Assembly (NCBI GenBank): GCA_022749755.1
Contig: CM040451.1
Span: 682,001 to 746,000 of the forward strand
Origin: Azadirachta indica
Lineage: Eukaryota > Streptophyta > Magnoliopsida > Sapindales > Meliaceae
Direction: 5' to 3'
DNA: 64,000 nucleotides
Within the stretch, counting starts at the first letter, position 1. Each line of letters starts with the position of its first letter. Below are positions 1-11,934 of this stretch, piece after piece. The notes beneath the pieces were generated by a model that was not told the origin of the DNA, did not search any database, and was given only the letters and a program-made list of their open reading frames with translations. Both the position numbers and the translations under genes were made by a program.

Positions 1-17
1 GGAAATCTTAATGCCAT
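1..17 (-). pseudogene. psaB: Start of plastid-derived psaB, cut by the window edge
   Basis: The reverse strand begins with an ATG at base 17 and reads MALRF, the usual N-terminus of the PsaB photosystem I core protein. It lies about 25 bases after the psaA stop, the normal plastid spacing of this co-transcribed pair. Only five codons are visible, so integrity cannot be judged, but the surrounding decay predicts a pseudogene. Confidence 0.75.
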
Positions 18-42
18 AATGCCTTTCAATTACTTCTGGCCA

Positions 43-1650
43 TTATCCTACTGTAGTAATTCTTACTAAGAAGAACGCCCATGTTGTGGCAATTTCAACC
101 CAAAGGTAATGGGTTACTCCTATAGCACATCTTTGTACATTGCTTAAGGCTCTAGGCTGAGTAGCAGGAGTAACTTTTAATTTATTATGAGCCTAAATGA
201 TGGATTCAATAAGTTCTTGCCAACAACTATACCTGATGAATAGAAACATTAAATAAAAGCCCATACACAATTAGCACCTAGGAAAAAAAGGCTATACGTA
301 GATAATGAAGAACCATAAGACTGAATTACCTAGGATGTCTTTACCTATAAAAACTCGCGAAGCCACCTATTAATCATAATGGAACTCTGCGCAAAGTTTC
401 CTCCTATAATATGAGTTACCAACCTTTGATCGCTTATACCACTTCAAACATCTTACTATATTTTCCAATTGAAATGAAATATTACTACTGAAATTGCATT
501 GTACATCTAAAATAGTCTTAAGAAGACATGATCCTAAGTGAATACTTGACATGTCCCCTTCTTCCAAGGCCATCACAAGGGAATCAAAATCCAAAATTTG
601 CTTTATTTGGTATCAAACATAAGCTTCGAGCAAATAGAATGCCTTTTAAAAGTATCAATACCGTCACATGAATCATAAATGCATGAATATGATGTACTAA
701 AAAATCAACGATTCCTAATAGAATTGGTAACAAAACAATTTTGCCACGTACTGTCACTACATTGCCACCCTTCCCAAGTCAAACTGATGCTTACTGTTGC
801 ATCAAAGGCTGTTCCACCAAGCTCTAAGGTATGAGTGTTTATATCCATTTAAGTTAAAAAATAAAAAAAAGGTTACTCCTTCGGCGAAACTTGGATAAAC
901 TTGAGCCAAAAGATCCTAATTTAAGATAAATTCATGAGGAAGTGGGATATCTTTAGGATTAACCTCAATGTTTAAAAATTGGTTAATCGACAAAGATAGA
1001 TGCACTTGATGCCCCACCAAAGAAAGGGACCCTAGCCCTAGCAGTCTTGCTAAATGGTGATTCAAAATAGATTTTACATATTAAAATCAAGCCAATTTTG
1101 GAGTAGCTTTGTGATAATAGAACCAATTGGCAAAAAGCATTAAGGCTGCAAAGATCAATGCGCCAATTACAGTATAATAGAGTTATAATTCACTAGTTAT
1201 TCCATATGCTCGCCAAATTTGAAAAAAAAATCGAATGTTATTTGTATTCCTCGAAAACCACCACCCACATCACTGTTCAATATTTGTTGGCCCTCTATTG
1301 GCCAAAACACTTATGCATTAGGTCCAATATGAGTAAGGTCACTTAGCCAGGCTTCATAATTGGAAAAGCGAGCACCGTGGAAATACATGCCACTCAGCCA
1401 AAGGAAAATGATGAAGAGTTATCTGAAATGGGCACTAAATACTTTTCAAGAGATCTTCTTCAAATCACTAGTATAGCCATCGAAATCATGAGCATTAGCA
1501 TATAGGTTCTAGATCCAAGTGGTAGCATTAGGCCCCTTAGTTATAATTTTTAAGAAATAACCTGGTCTGGTCCATTCCTCGAAAAAAGTTTTTAATGGGA
1601 TCCCTATCTACCAAAGCTTTTACTTTTGGTTCTGGCGCATGAATAATCAT
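43..1650 (-). pseudogene. psaA: psaA copy, left arm, internally deleted
   Basis: This is a nuclear relic of the photosystem I P700 apoprotein A1. The reverse strand starts with ATG at 1650 (MII, then a PEPKVK-like stretch) and ends with a TAA at 43-45 after a degraded IIAVG-like C-terminus. Recognisable segments include [34 protein letters not shown] and VIQSYGSSLS. The span is 1.6 kb against about 2.25 kb for an intact gene: sequence jumps near 835 from the EG.TPFF region directly to the WIQNTHAL region, removing some 200 codons of the middle membrane core. Many in-frame stops and frameshifts are present. It cannot encode a working protein. Confidence 0.92.
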
Positions 1651-2935
1651 TGAGTCATCCTCTTTCTGGACAACACATACAAAGAAACCCACCAACAGTC
1701 AGCCAAGTGATTAGTGAACCTATGAGAGATGCTTATAATTAGTTTCTTTCTCTTATACTTTTATCTCCCATCTATTTATTTTCTTTAGTTATTTACTAAA
1801 GCAATTATGTCTAGAAGTTGATCCACGACAAGTGTTCGGATCTATTATGACATATCTATGAGGTGCTCAACGGACCCTTTCAATGGTCTTTAATCTTACA
1901 AAACCCTTTCTAGAGCTTTAAATTTCTCAAATCCAATTCTTTTTGTACAAAACCTAGTGCATTTATATTGGAATTAGAAGTCCCTAGATCGAACTATTTT
2001 ATCACCTGAGCAATCATTACTAGGATAAGAGACATTCTAGCGAAGGTCTCTCTAATTATTATTAGCTTTAATAAAATAGGAGAAAAAAAATATATTCTTT
2101 GCCCTATTCCTATATCCTTTATTCGTACGAAATACCAGACGAAAAAAATACATTCTCCCCTGTCAGAATAGGTGGGTCAATTTCTTTCCTTAGAACCATA
2201 TTTGAGAGTTTCCCGTCTCATACGGCTTGAAAATAAATTCTTTTGGTGTCCTAGTCTTTTTTTTTTAATCTACTGCGAGCGAGTAAGATTTCTTATAGAT
2301 CTATCTTATACTTTTTTCCACAGTTAAGCAAAAGAGGTTAATTTCATGAGCATGAGTTTTAAACTTTACTTTTGATTAAATTAATAGTCAACTTTCATTT
2401 TATCTTTTTTCCCACTGTCAAAAGAATAATATATAAGCATTTCCACTATTGTTAGAATTTTTTGAAAGGTATCTATCTTGCTTTTATATAAAAATTTATA
2501 TAGAATTGTTGAAAAGGACTTTTCTTCCTAAGAAAGAAAATACTTATTATTGTCTTTGGGATCTGATGCTACATCATTACTCAATATCTTAGGGGATTGA
2601 CTTTATTACATAAGTTAATTCCTTACTTTTATCTCATATCAACCATAAATAAATAGTTCTTATTGGATCAACATTGGCCCAAAACCTCGTGAATTGGTCT
2701 TTATGGTGCTTCCTCTATCAATTAAATCCTTTATCCATAGAATAAACTATCTAGGCATATTGATTTCTTCATATTTTGATTTTTATGAAGTTTCCTTGCT
2801 ATAGTTGATAAAAATTGCTTTTTGTACAATGCATACGTAGAAAGCCTATTTTTTTTTCTAGTATTTATAGTGCATTTGCCCTTGCTCCCTCCCTTTTTTT
2901 TTTCTTTTTCATTTTGTCTTTCTATAGTAGAGATA
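1651..2935 (-). other. ycf3-psaA spacer, ycf3 exon 3 remnant and intron 2 (left arm)
   Basis: This stretch aligns by eye, in reverse complement, with 8740-10289 of the right arm. It holds the psaA-ycf3 spacer and ycf3 intron 2. The exon 3 region is almost completely deleted: near 2157 the sequence passes from the intron 2 end straight into spacer, whereas the right arm keeps about 150 bp of exon there. The ORF at 2731-2952 on the reverse strand is accidental. Confidence 0.8.
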
Positions 2936-4000
2936 GTCGCAAGTAATGACAAATTACAGTCATATTATTAAAAGCTTGTGGTAAGAATAGGATCCGCTCT
3001 AGTGCTCGAAAATAATATTCTAAAGCTTTTTTATGTTCTCCATTGCTTGTGTGGATAAGGCCTATATTATAGAGTATGTAGCTTCGATCAAAGGAATCAA
3101 TTTCTAGTCACATAACTTCACAATAATTCTGTAAAGCTTCTGCATAATTGCCTTTAGATTGAGTTGGCATTCATTACAATCGTCATTCGATTTAAAAAAT
3201 TCTCCGTTCTAGAACCGTACATGAGATTTTCATCTCGTGTAACTCCTCCCTTATGTGCATAATGAGAATATTTCAATTTTTCATTCTGTGGATTATTCTC
3301 ATTATCAATTAAGTAGGGCTAATATTTTTAGAAGAAATCTTTAGCCAACCTTCTTACAAAAGATCTTTTCTTAATATCATGCGTGTTGGTACTGGTACTA
3401 GATAAAATTGTAAACTCCAACAATTTCTTTATTCTCAACACCTCTTAATGTCCATAAATTAATCACTTTAATAGTCTTCGATGCAAAGTATGAATGAGAC
3501 GGATGTTTATTATCCTAGCCATTCTTCTTATTCCCAATCCCAATAATGAAAATGGCCAATTTTTAAGTTTTCATGTTCTTGATTCCTAGACATAGTGCCT
3601 CTTCCCCTGTGCCGCCTATTGGTACTAGTGTAGTAGGGTTGACTTGTAATACAGAACCTATAGATGTAACCTTTCGCTTAATACTAGAATCAACAATTAA
3701 AGCATTTAAGGCTGTATTAATTAGGGATACACGACAAAAGGAATTGTTTTATCTATAGAAACTTCACCTTCAACAAGCGTAGATTTTTCAATAATCTTTT
3801 TTCGGTCTTTCTATCCCAAATCATCTTTCTTTCTCCTAAGACCAAAAGTAGTAAATAAAAAGATAATCAAATCACACCATCTTTATAATAGTTAAATGCC
3901 TCGTTTTCTCCTGAAGTAGTTAGAATTATCTATAATAAGATATTGGCTACAATTGAATAGGTCTTAATAATAAAATTTCCACTATTTTGCATCTAGGCAT
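2936..4000 (-). pseudogene. ycf3: ycf3 copy, left arm (exons 1 and 2)
   Basis: Ycf3 is a TPR protein needed for photosystem I assembly. Reverse-strand exon 1 runs from ATG at 4000 to about 3878 (MPR start, then FSIVANILL-like sequence with a frameshift). Intron 1 begins with the GTGTGAT group II boundary. Exon 2 lies at about 3171-2936 and reads [24 protein letters not shown] and [10 protein letters not shown], the TPR part. Stops interrupt both exons and exon 3 is missing (see the neighbouring entry). Intron 1 is about 700 bp here and uninterrupted, which makes it the empty-site reference for the hAT insertion in the other arm. Confidence 0.9.
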
Positions 4001-4383
4001 AGGGAAAAATCCATTCTATAATTCTTTTCATTACCTCTCATGAGAAAATTATCCCACAATCAAAGAAATTGTATAGTACAAAATAACATAAAAGCAGACT
4101 CATTAAAAGCCAAATATGACCTTCTACTTCAATTTTTTCTTTTTGGCAGGAGTCGATAAAAAATAAGAAATATTTGAATCTGATTTGATTTCATTCAAAT
4201 AGAGTGGTATAAGAATCAAAGGAACTAGTCTGATTTGATTGAAGTTGACGAATCAAAGAATTTGTTTTGCAAATTAAAAGAATTCGAGGAGTTTTTCTTA
4301 AATTATGACCCAAGGAAGAAAAAGTATAGAATAATTATTCTATGATGAATATAGAATAACCCTCCATTTTGTGAGTTGTACAT

Positions 4384-4776
4384 AGCTGAAAGAGCTAAAG
4401 GGTAGACAGGTCTGGTTTTACTACAATTACTTGAAATGCGTTTGGATAACATCTTTTTTTAATTGGATATGGTTTCGACTATTCCTCAAGCTCGCCAATT
4501 AGTTAACCATAGATATAGTTTAGTTAATGGTCATATAGTCGATATACCAAGTTATCCTTGCAAACCCCGCGATATTATTATAGCAATGATGACCAAAAAT
4601 CTAGTGCTCTAGTTCAAAATTATCTTGATTCATCCCACCCTGAGGAATAGCCAAAACATTTGACTCTTTACGCATTCGAATATAAAAGATTAGTCAATCA
4701 AATAATAGATAGAAAATGGATCGGTTTGAAAATAAATGAATTACCTGTCGTAAAATATTATTCTGATCAAACATAA
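4384..4776 (+). pseudogene. rps4: rps4 C-terminal fragment
   Basis: Relic of the plastid 30S ribosomal protein S4. The forward frame reads IAERAKG, then LLQLLEMRLDNI, then [11 protein letters not shown] and [13 protein letters not shown], i.e. the S4 RNA-binding domain, and ends near the normal C-terminus ([12 protein letters not shown]) with TAA at 4774-4776. The first third of the gene is absent: rps4 begins abruptly at about 4384, fused to inverted ycf3-upstream sequence. Several stops and frameshifts lie in between. Orientation opposite to trnS-GGA, as in plastid genomes. Confidence 0.9.
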
Positions 4777-5069
4777 ACCTATGTAAAATAACAATAACAT
4801 GTTCGTACAATTGTCCTCTTTCACCTAAGTTAAGGAAAAGGACGCATGGCAAGGAATTTGATACAAAGGTTTTATTGTTCTTTTATTCATGTATCATAGA
4901 TTAAAGGCTACATTTTGATCCCTTTCTCTCCTTGTCTTTTCTTCTTTCTTGGATTTTCTGTATCACAGAAATTAGGAGTTAAGAATTTATTTCAAAAAAA
5001 GGTCTGATTTCATTATTTTTTGATTAGATCCATTGCAATCAGTAACATTGGTGAATTAGGTCAAGGTCT

Positions 5070-5155
5070 GCAAAGAGAGGGATTCGAATCCCCAGTCAAC
5101 AAAAGTTTATATAACAATTCCAATACTATGCCTTGAACTACTCAACCGTCTCTCC
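5070..5155 (-). pseudogene. trnS-GGA: Plastid-derived trnS-GGA
   Basis: The reverse strand folds as a class II tRNA with a long variable arm. It starts GGAGAGA, has a GGTTGAGTAGTT D-arm, a TTGGAAT anticodon loop (anticodon GGA, serine) and a GATTCGAATC T-loop. The second acceptor pair is broken (3' end reads ...TCTTTGC rather than ...TCTTTCC). It lies between the ends of rps4 and ycf3, its plastid position. As a nuclear copy of plastid DNA it is almost certainly not a functional tRNA gene. Confidence 0.85.
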
Positions 5156-5268
5156 TATATAATGATTTTGACCGAGAACCTGAGTGAATAGTGAGTTGTT
5201 CATGTTAGATTGTTGGATGGATATGGACAATCGAATCCATTCTAACTAGAAAAATAGGAAACTTTTCA

Positions 5269-5649
5269 TCAAAGAAAAAATTCTTCCTTCGAGCTTGTGA
5301 GAAAAAGAGAATTTTTTATGTTTGTGAAAACTATTAAAAACAAACAAGATATATATCTTATTTGCCAAGGCGACACGTCGATTTTCTTTCTAATATTTTT
5401 ACTAGATTCAATCAATGAATTGGAACGAATCAACCATTCGATCAAATTGTTTTTTAGACCATGGTTAATGTAGATCTTTCGATCATAATTATCTTTAAAT
5501 TCGAATTCTATTTTCTTAAGAATTCTAAAATTCCTTTTCAATTTTAGATTACTCAACCCCTTAACCCATAAATCTATTACAAATTCATAAATAATCCCAG
5601 GAATTTTTCGATTTGATTGTATAGTGTATAGTGTATACCCACTATGCAT
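5269..5649 (-). other. Unassigned 126-codon ORF in the trnS-ycf3 spacer
   Basis: An uninterrupted reading frame rich in Ile, Lys, Asn and Leu lies between trnS-GGA and ycf3, where plastid genomes normally have a non-coding spacer of about this size. It starts MHSGYTLY and ends in a KEEFFL tail, and includes NLIEWLIRSNSLIE and WQIRYISCLFLIVF. I do not recognise a family. It stands out because the bona fide genes around it are full of stops. It may be chance in AT-rich plastid spacer. The first bases overlap the point where the two arms diverge. Confidence 0.3.
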
Positions 5650-6489
5650 AACTCACAAAATGGAGGATTATTCTATATTCATCATAGAATAGTTATTACA
5701 TGCTTTTCTTTCTTTGGATCATAATTTAAGAAAAACTCCTCGAATTCTCTTTTTATATAGGACAAATTCTTTGATTCTTTAACTTCAATCAAATCAGAAC
5801 ATTTCCTTTGATTCTTATACTACTTTATTTGAATGAAATTGAATTGGATTCAAATAGTTCTTATTTTTTATCGACTCCTGCCAAAAAGAAAAAATTGAAG
5901 TAAAAGGTCATATAGGTTTTTAACAAGTTAGCTTTTATGTTATTTTGCACTGTACAATTCCTTTGATTGTGCGATAATTTTCTCATAAGAGGTAATGAAG
6001 AGAATTATATAATGGATTTTTCCCTATGCCAAGATGCGGATGGGTGGAAATTTTATTGATAAGACCTTTTCAATTATAGCCAATATCTTATTACAAATAA
6101 TTCCGACCACTTTAAGAGAAAAGAAGCATTTATTTATTACAGAGATGGTGTGATTTGATTATCTTTTTACTTACTGCTTTTGGTCTTAGGATAAAGCAAG
6201 ACAATTCCAGATAGAAAAGAACGCAAAAGATCATTGAAAAAATCTACACTTGTTGAAGGTGAAGTTTATATAGATAAAATGATTCCTTCTATTATGTATC
6301 CCTAATTAATATAGCCTTAGATGCTTCAATTATCGATTCTAATATTGAGCGAAATGTTACACCTATAGGTTCTGTATTGCAGGTTAACCCTACTACACTA
6401 ATAGCAATAGGTGGCATAAGGAAAGAAGCGCTATGCCTAGGATCAGTAACACAAAAACTTTGTTAAAAATTGGCCCTTTTCCCTTGCTT

Positions 6490-6895
6490 CCTTGGTGTTC
6501 ATCTAAAAAAGGTAGCTTCCTTTGTGTTTATGTCCTCTTATGTCCAAAATTAAGAAAAAGAAGAGAGGGTTTTTATAATTATTGGATTAATGAGTTGAGT
6601 TTAGGGGATTGATTTTTGTTCCGGACTTTACTTTGCAACCAATGGCAAATTGAAAAACTATTTGGCAAAAGAGAAGGTGGCAAATGGAGAGAAAAGATGG
6701 CAATGAGAGAGAGAAAATTGATTTTTAATTAATTTAATATATATGGGAAAGAGTGCTCATATTTAACTAAGACATGTAGTCAAATCCAAGTCAGTATTTT
6801 TCTCTCAAGTCATCTCTATAACAGTGAAAAAAACCAAAATACCCTTAAAAAGTCATTTTACTTAGTTTTTGTTTTAAAAGCAGAGGGATTTTCCA
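6490..6895. other. Unidentified ~400-bp insertion/replacement in ycf3 intron 1
   Basis: Compared with the left arm, homology breaks after an AAAATTGGCC motif near 6475 and resumes near 6893 (CCATCTTATTCATACTATG against CCGTCTCATTCATACTTTG). The intervening sequence is AT-rich with AGAGAGAAA-type purine runs and no ORF. About 50-60 bp of plastid intron is missing at the break. No terminal repeats or target duplication could be seen, so a filler or degraded element is equally possible. Confidence 0.6.
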
Positions 6896-7008
6896 TCTTA
6901 TTCATACTATGGATACCATTGAAAACTGTTGAAGTGATTAATTCTTGAAAATTAAAAGGCATTGCAAATAAAGAAATATTTAGACTTTATAGTTTTATTT
7001 AATACTAG

Positions 7009-8272
7009 TAGGGATGGCAATTTTTCTTGCGAGCCTCGCCCTCGTCCTTGTAGGAGTAAGGATTGGAATTTTAGAAAAAATCTGAGGATCGGAATTTTGT
7101 TTTCATTTTACCAGTATGGGCCTTTTCCCCGCCCCTGTTCCCATTTTATTTAAATGCAAAAATAATAATTACGTAAGTAAATTTAGAAAATAATTTAAAA
7201 GTTTTATAGTTTTCATTTTAATCAAACAGTCCTTCAAAAAGGTTTACAATTTTTTAATATAATCAATTAAGCCCTTAATGAATCATAAATATTTACCAAA
7301 TTTTCAATTTGATCAATTTTAGAATTATTTTAAATCATTTTTCCAATAACAAAATTTGCTAAAATAACTAAAAATTAATAAAATTTTAATAGTTAAATGA
7401 TATATTTTTAAAAACAAATTAGGAATTAACAATTATATCAACCATTTTTTGTTAAATACTTTAAGTGTTACATATGAAGTCAATGAATTTAATAATTTAA
7501 ATATGCTTTTGTAATACTTGAGACTTTTATTAATATAGCCCTTATTTTGAAAATTATATACACGTATGTAGATATATATTAACAAATATATCTAATTACG
7601 TTAATTTGTATAAATGTGTTCGGATAATGATACAATAATAGTCAATTTGTAAAATAAAGTTATTGTTAGATTACTATTAATAATTATAATAGTTATAATT
7701 ATTAAATTTGAATTGTTTTAGATTATAAAATTATTTTATATCAATATAATAATTTAAAATTATTTTTAAATAATTGTTAAAGATAAAGTTATTGTTACAT
7801 TAATAATAATAATAGTTATAAATATTGAATTTGAATTGTCTTACGTTATAAAATTATTATTAATAATAGTAGTTATAATTATTGAATTTGAATTGTCTCA
7901 TGCTATAAAATTAATAATAATAATAGCTATAATATTTTAAAAAAAATATAAATTAAATATATATTTTTAGTTAAATATTTTTATTTACATGTTTTAATTA
8001 ATTAATAAAAGTAGTGCAATCATAAGGTGTTATATTTTTTTATAGGTCTAGCGTTCAAGCCTTAAAATATTAAAATATTTATTTTTTTAAAAAAGTCAAA
8101 AAGGGTCAATATAGTGCCAGGGGCGCATAGGGATCCCCGGTCCAAACAAGGGATATCTCCAATTAATCCCTGATTTCTCTAAATCAGGAATGGGGCTGGG
8201 ATGGGAATCCAAATTCCAACCAAGGCCGGAGATTGGTGTCCTTGCCCCGTCCTCACCCTTTTGCCAACACTA
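7009..8272. mobile_element. hAT-like non-autonomous element in ycf3 intron 1
   Basis: The element starts TAGGGATGGCAA and ends TTGCCAACACTA, imperfect terminal inverted repeats of the hAT type. It is flanked by AATACTAG (7001-7008) and AGTACCAG (8273-8280), which differ only by two transitions and are read as an 8-bp target duplication. The left NUPT arm shows the unoccupied site CTAGTACCAGTACC. The subterminal regions are G/C-rich (CGCCCTCGTCC near the 5' end, CCTTGCCCCGTCC near the 3' end) and the centre is AT-rich with repeated TTATTATAATTATT-type runs. No transposase is encoded; the short ORF at 6962-7153 crosses the boundary and is not real. Confidence 0.82.
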
Positions 8273-10289
8273 AGTACCAGTATTAACATGTGTGATGTTA
8301 AGAAAAGATTTTTTGCAAGAAGATTGACTAAAGATTTCTTGCAAAAACATTAGCCCCACTCAGTTCATAATGAGAATAATCGATGTAATAAGAAAAGACT
8401 GAAATATTCTCATTATGCTCATAAGGAAGGAACTGTATAAGATGAAAATCTCATGTACGGTTCTAGAACGGAGAATTCTTTTAATCAAATGACAATCGTT
8501 ATAGATGTCAGGTGAATCTAAAGGCAATCATGCAGAAGTTTTATAGAATTATTATGAAGCAATGTGACTAGAAATTGATCTATATGATCAAAGCTATATA
8601 TTCTATAACACAAGCCTTGTCCACGTAAGTAACGGAGAACATACAAAGGCTTTAGAATATTACTTTTAGGCACTAGAACGGAACTTGTTCTTATCACAAG
8701 CTTTTAATAATATGGTTGTGATTTGTCATTATGTGCGACTATCTATACTATAGAAAGCAAAGAAGGAAAAGAAAAAAAAGACGGGGAAGCAAGAGCAAAT
8801 ACACTAATAAATACTAGAAAAAAATAGGCTTTTCACATATGCATTGTGAAAAAATGATTTTTATCAATTGTAGCAAAGAAACTTCATAGAAGTCAAAATA
8901 TGAAGAAATCAATATGCCTAAATAATATATTCTATGGAAAAAGGATCTAATTGATAGAGAAAGCATCGTAAAGGCCAATTCATAAGGTTTTGGGCTGATG
9001 CTGATCCAATAAGAATTGCTTATTTATGTCATGATATGAGATAAAAATAAGGAATCAACTTATGTAATAAAGTTGATCCTTTAAGGTATTGAGCGGTAGT
9101 ACATCAGATCTCGAAGACAATAAGTCTTTTTTTCTTAAGAAGAAAAGTCTTTTTCAATGATTTTATATAGATTTTTATATGAAATCAAGATACATACCTT
9201 TCAAACAATTCTCATTATGTTATTCTTCTGACGGTAGGAAAAAGATAAAATGAAAGCTAATTATTAATTTAATCAAAAGTAAAGTCTTAAACTCATGCTC
9301 GTGGAATTAACCTCTTTTGGTTAAGCCACGAAAAACAATATAAGATAGATCTATGAGAAATCTCATTCACTTCGCAGTAGATTGAAAAAAAAAAATTAGG
9401 ACACCAAAAGAATTGATTACTAAGTTGTATGAGATGAGAAACTCTTAAGTACGGTTCTAAGGAAAGGAATTGACTTGCCTATTTTGACAGCAGAAAATAA
9501 GCCATTAGACAAGGAGATTATGATATTGTGGAGGCTTGGTTCAATCAAGCCACCAAGTATAGGAATCACTATTGTGTTTACTTCTGGTAATTATGTTGAA
9601 GCACATAATTGGTTGAAAATCACGGGGCGTTTCTAATAAGAACTCTGTTTATTTATTTCTTCATAATTTAGATATTTATTGTCATTTGTTATAATGTTAT
9701 AATTAATAATTAATTATTTGTTAGCCCCATCGGTAAAATAAAAAGGATCATTTCTCTGGGAAGAATTAATTAAAGAATTTTATTATATCCTTTCTAAGAT
9801 TGTTTTATTTCGTCTAGTATTTTGTACGGATAAAGGATATGGGGATAGCGCAAAGAATATATTTTTTCTCCTATTCTATTAAAACTAATAATAATAAAAG
9901 AGACCCTCACTGGAATATCTCTTATCCTAATAATGACTGGTCACGTGATAAAGTAGTTCCATTTAGGGACTTTTAATTGCGATATGAATCCAATAGGTTT
10001 TGTACAAAAAAAATTATTTTTGAGAAATTTAAAGCCCAAGAAAGGGTTTTATAAGATTAAAAACGATTGAAAAGGTTCATTGAGCACCTCATGGATATGT
10101 CATAATAGATCCGAACACTTGTCCTCCAGATATACTTGCTCTAGTGAATAACTAAAGAAAATAAATAGATGGGAGATAGAAGTAAAAGAGAAATGAATTA
10201 ATTATCAGCATCTATCATAGGTTCACTAATCCTTTGATTGACTGTTGGCGGGTTTCTTTGTATTTGTTGTCCGAAAAAAAGATAACTCA

Positions 10290-11905
10290 ATGATTATTCA
10301 TTTGCCAAAACCAAAAGTAAAAATATTAGTAGATAGGGATCCCATAAAAACTTCTTTCAAGGAATGGGCCGGACCGGGTCATTTCTCAAGAACTATAGTT
10401 AAAGGATCTAATACTACCATTTAGCTCTAGAACCTACATGCTGATGCTCAAGACTTCGACAGTCATACCAATGATTTAGAGGAGATCTCTCAAAAAGTAT
10501 TTAATGTCTATTTAGGACAACTCTCCATCATTTTTATTTGGCTGCATGGCATCTATTTCCACAATGCTCTTTTTTCCAATTATAAAGCTTGGCTAAGCGA
10601 TCCTACCCATATTGGGCCTACTACATAAGTGTTTTGGCCAATAGTGGGCCAAGAAATATTGAACTATGATGTGAGTAGGAAGTTTTTGAGAATACAAATA
10701 ACCTCCGATTTTTTTTAGATTTGGCGAGCATCTGGAATAACTAGTGATTTACAATTCTATTATACCATAATTGGTGCATTGATCTTTGTAGCCTTAATAC
10801 TTTTTGCCGGTTGGTTCCATTAATATAAAGCTGCTCCAAAATTGGCTTAATTTCAGGATGTATGTTGAATCACGATTTAGCAAGGCTATTAGGGCTTAGG
10901 TCCCTTTCTTAGGTGGGGCCTCAAGTACATGTATCTTTACTGATTAACCAACTTTTAACCATTGTTGTAGATCCTAAAGAGATCCCAATTCCTTATGAAT
11001 TTATCTTGAATCGAGATCTTTTGGCTCAACTTTATCTAAGTTTTATCGAAGGAGCAATCCTTTTTTTTTACCTTGAATTTGTCAAAATATGCAGAATTTC
11101 TTACTTTTTGTGGAGGATTAGATCTGGTAATTCGGGTCTATGGTTAACCCATATTGCATAGCATCATTTAGCTATTGCAATTCTTTTCCTAATAAGGGGT
11201 CATATGTATAGGACCAACTAGGGAATTGGTCATGGTCTTAAAGATATTTTAGACGCTCACAAAGGTTCATTTACAAGTCAAGGTCATAAAGGACTATATC
11301 ATATCCTAACAATGTTATGGCATGCCCAATTATCTCTTAACCTACTTATGTTAGGATCTTTAACCATTGTAGTAGCTCATCATATGTATTCCATGCCCCC
11401 TTATCCATATCTAGCGGCTGACTACGATGCACAATTATCATTGTTCAACATCACATGTGGACTAGATTTCTCATCGTTAGTGCTATTGCACATGCAACCA
11501 TTTTTATGGTAAGAGACTTTGATCCAACTACTCGATACAACAATCTATTGGATCGTGTCCTTAAGCATCGCAATGTAATCATATGACATCTCAACTGTAT
11601 ATGTATACTTTTAAGATTTTATAGTTTTGGTTTGTATATTCATAATGACACTATGAGTGCTTTAGGATGTCCACAAGATATGTTTTCAGATACTGCAATA
11701 CAATTACAACTGATCTTTGCTCAATAGATATAAAACACTGACGCCTTAGTACTTGGTGGAATGGCCCCTAGTGCAATAGCAAGCACAAGTTTGACTTGGG
11801 GGGTGGTGATCTAGTGGCTATGGGTGGCAAAGTTGTGTTGTTACTTACTCTATTACCGCAAATTTTTTGGTACATCACATTTATGCACTTATAATTTATA
11901 ATGCT
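10290..11905 (+). pseudogene. psaA: psaA copy, right arm, 3'-truncated
   Basis: It starts with ATG at 10290 (MII, then [17 protein letters not shown]) and follows PsaA through [53 protein letters not shown] and STSLTWG to a degraded VHHIHAF site at about 11880. This corresponds to roughly 525 of 750 residues. Stops and frameshifts are scattered throughout; the longest open pieces are 10913-11161 and 11312-11512. Unlike the left arm it keeps the central region but lacks the C-terminal third, where it is joined to psaB through a TATAATTTA repeat. Confidence 0.92.
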
Positions 11906-11934
11906 TCTTATAATTTATAATTTATAATTTATAA

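Larger units (their letters stand above)
6026..9636 (+). pseudogene. ycf3: ycf3 copy, right arm (three exons, two insertions in intron 1)
   Basis: Exon 1 is at 6026-6147 (MPR start; [15 protein letters not shown] after a frameshift), followed by a GTGTGATTT group II intron boundary. Exon 2 is at about 8505-8740 and reads [37 protein letters not shown], with internal stops. Exon 3 is at about 9490-9636 and reads QGDYDIVEAWFNQAT before a frameshift, with TAA at 9634-9636. Intron 1 is about 2.36 kb rather than 0.7 kb because it contains a ~400-bp unidentified insert and a hAT-like element. Stops in every exon make this a pseudogene. Confidence 0.92.

Noticed and set aside
2731..2952. 73-codon reverse ORF
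   Set aside because: Lies in the ycf3 exon 2/intron 2 relic in a frame unrelated to Ycf3; Lys-rich by composition only.
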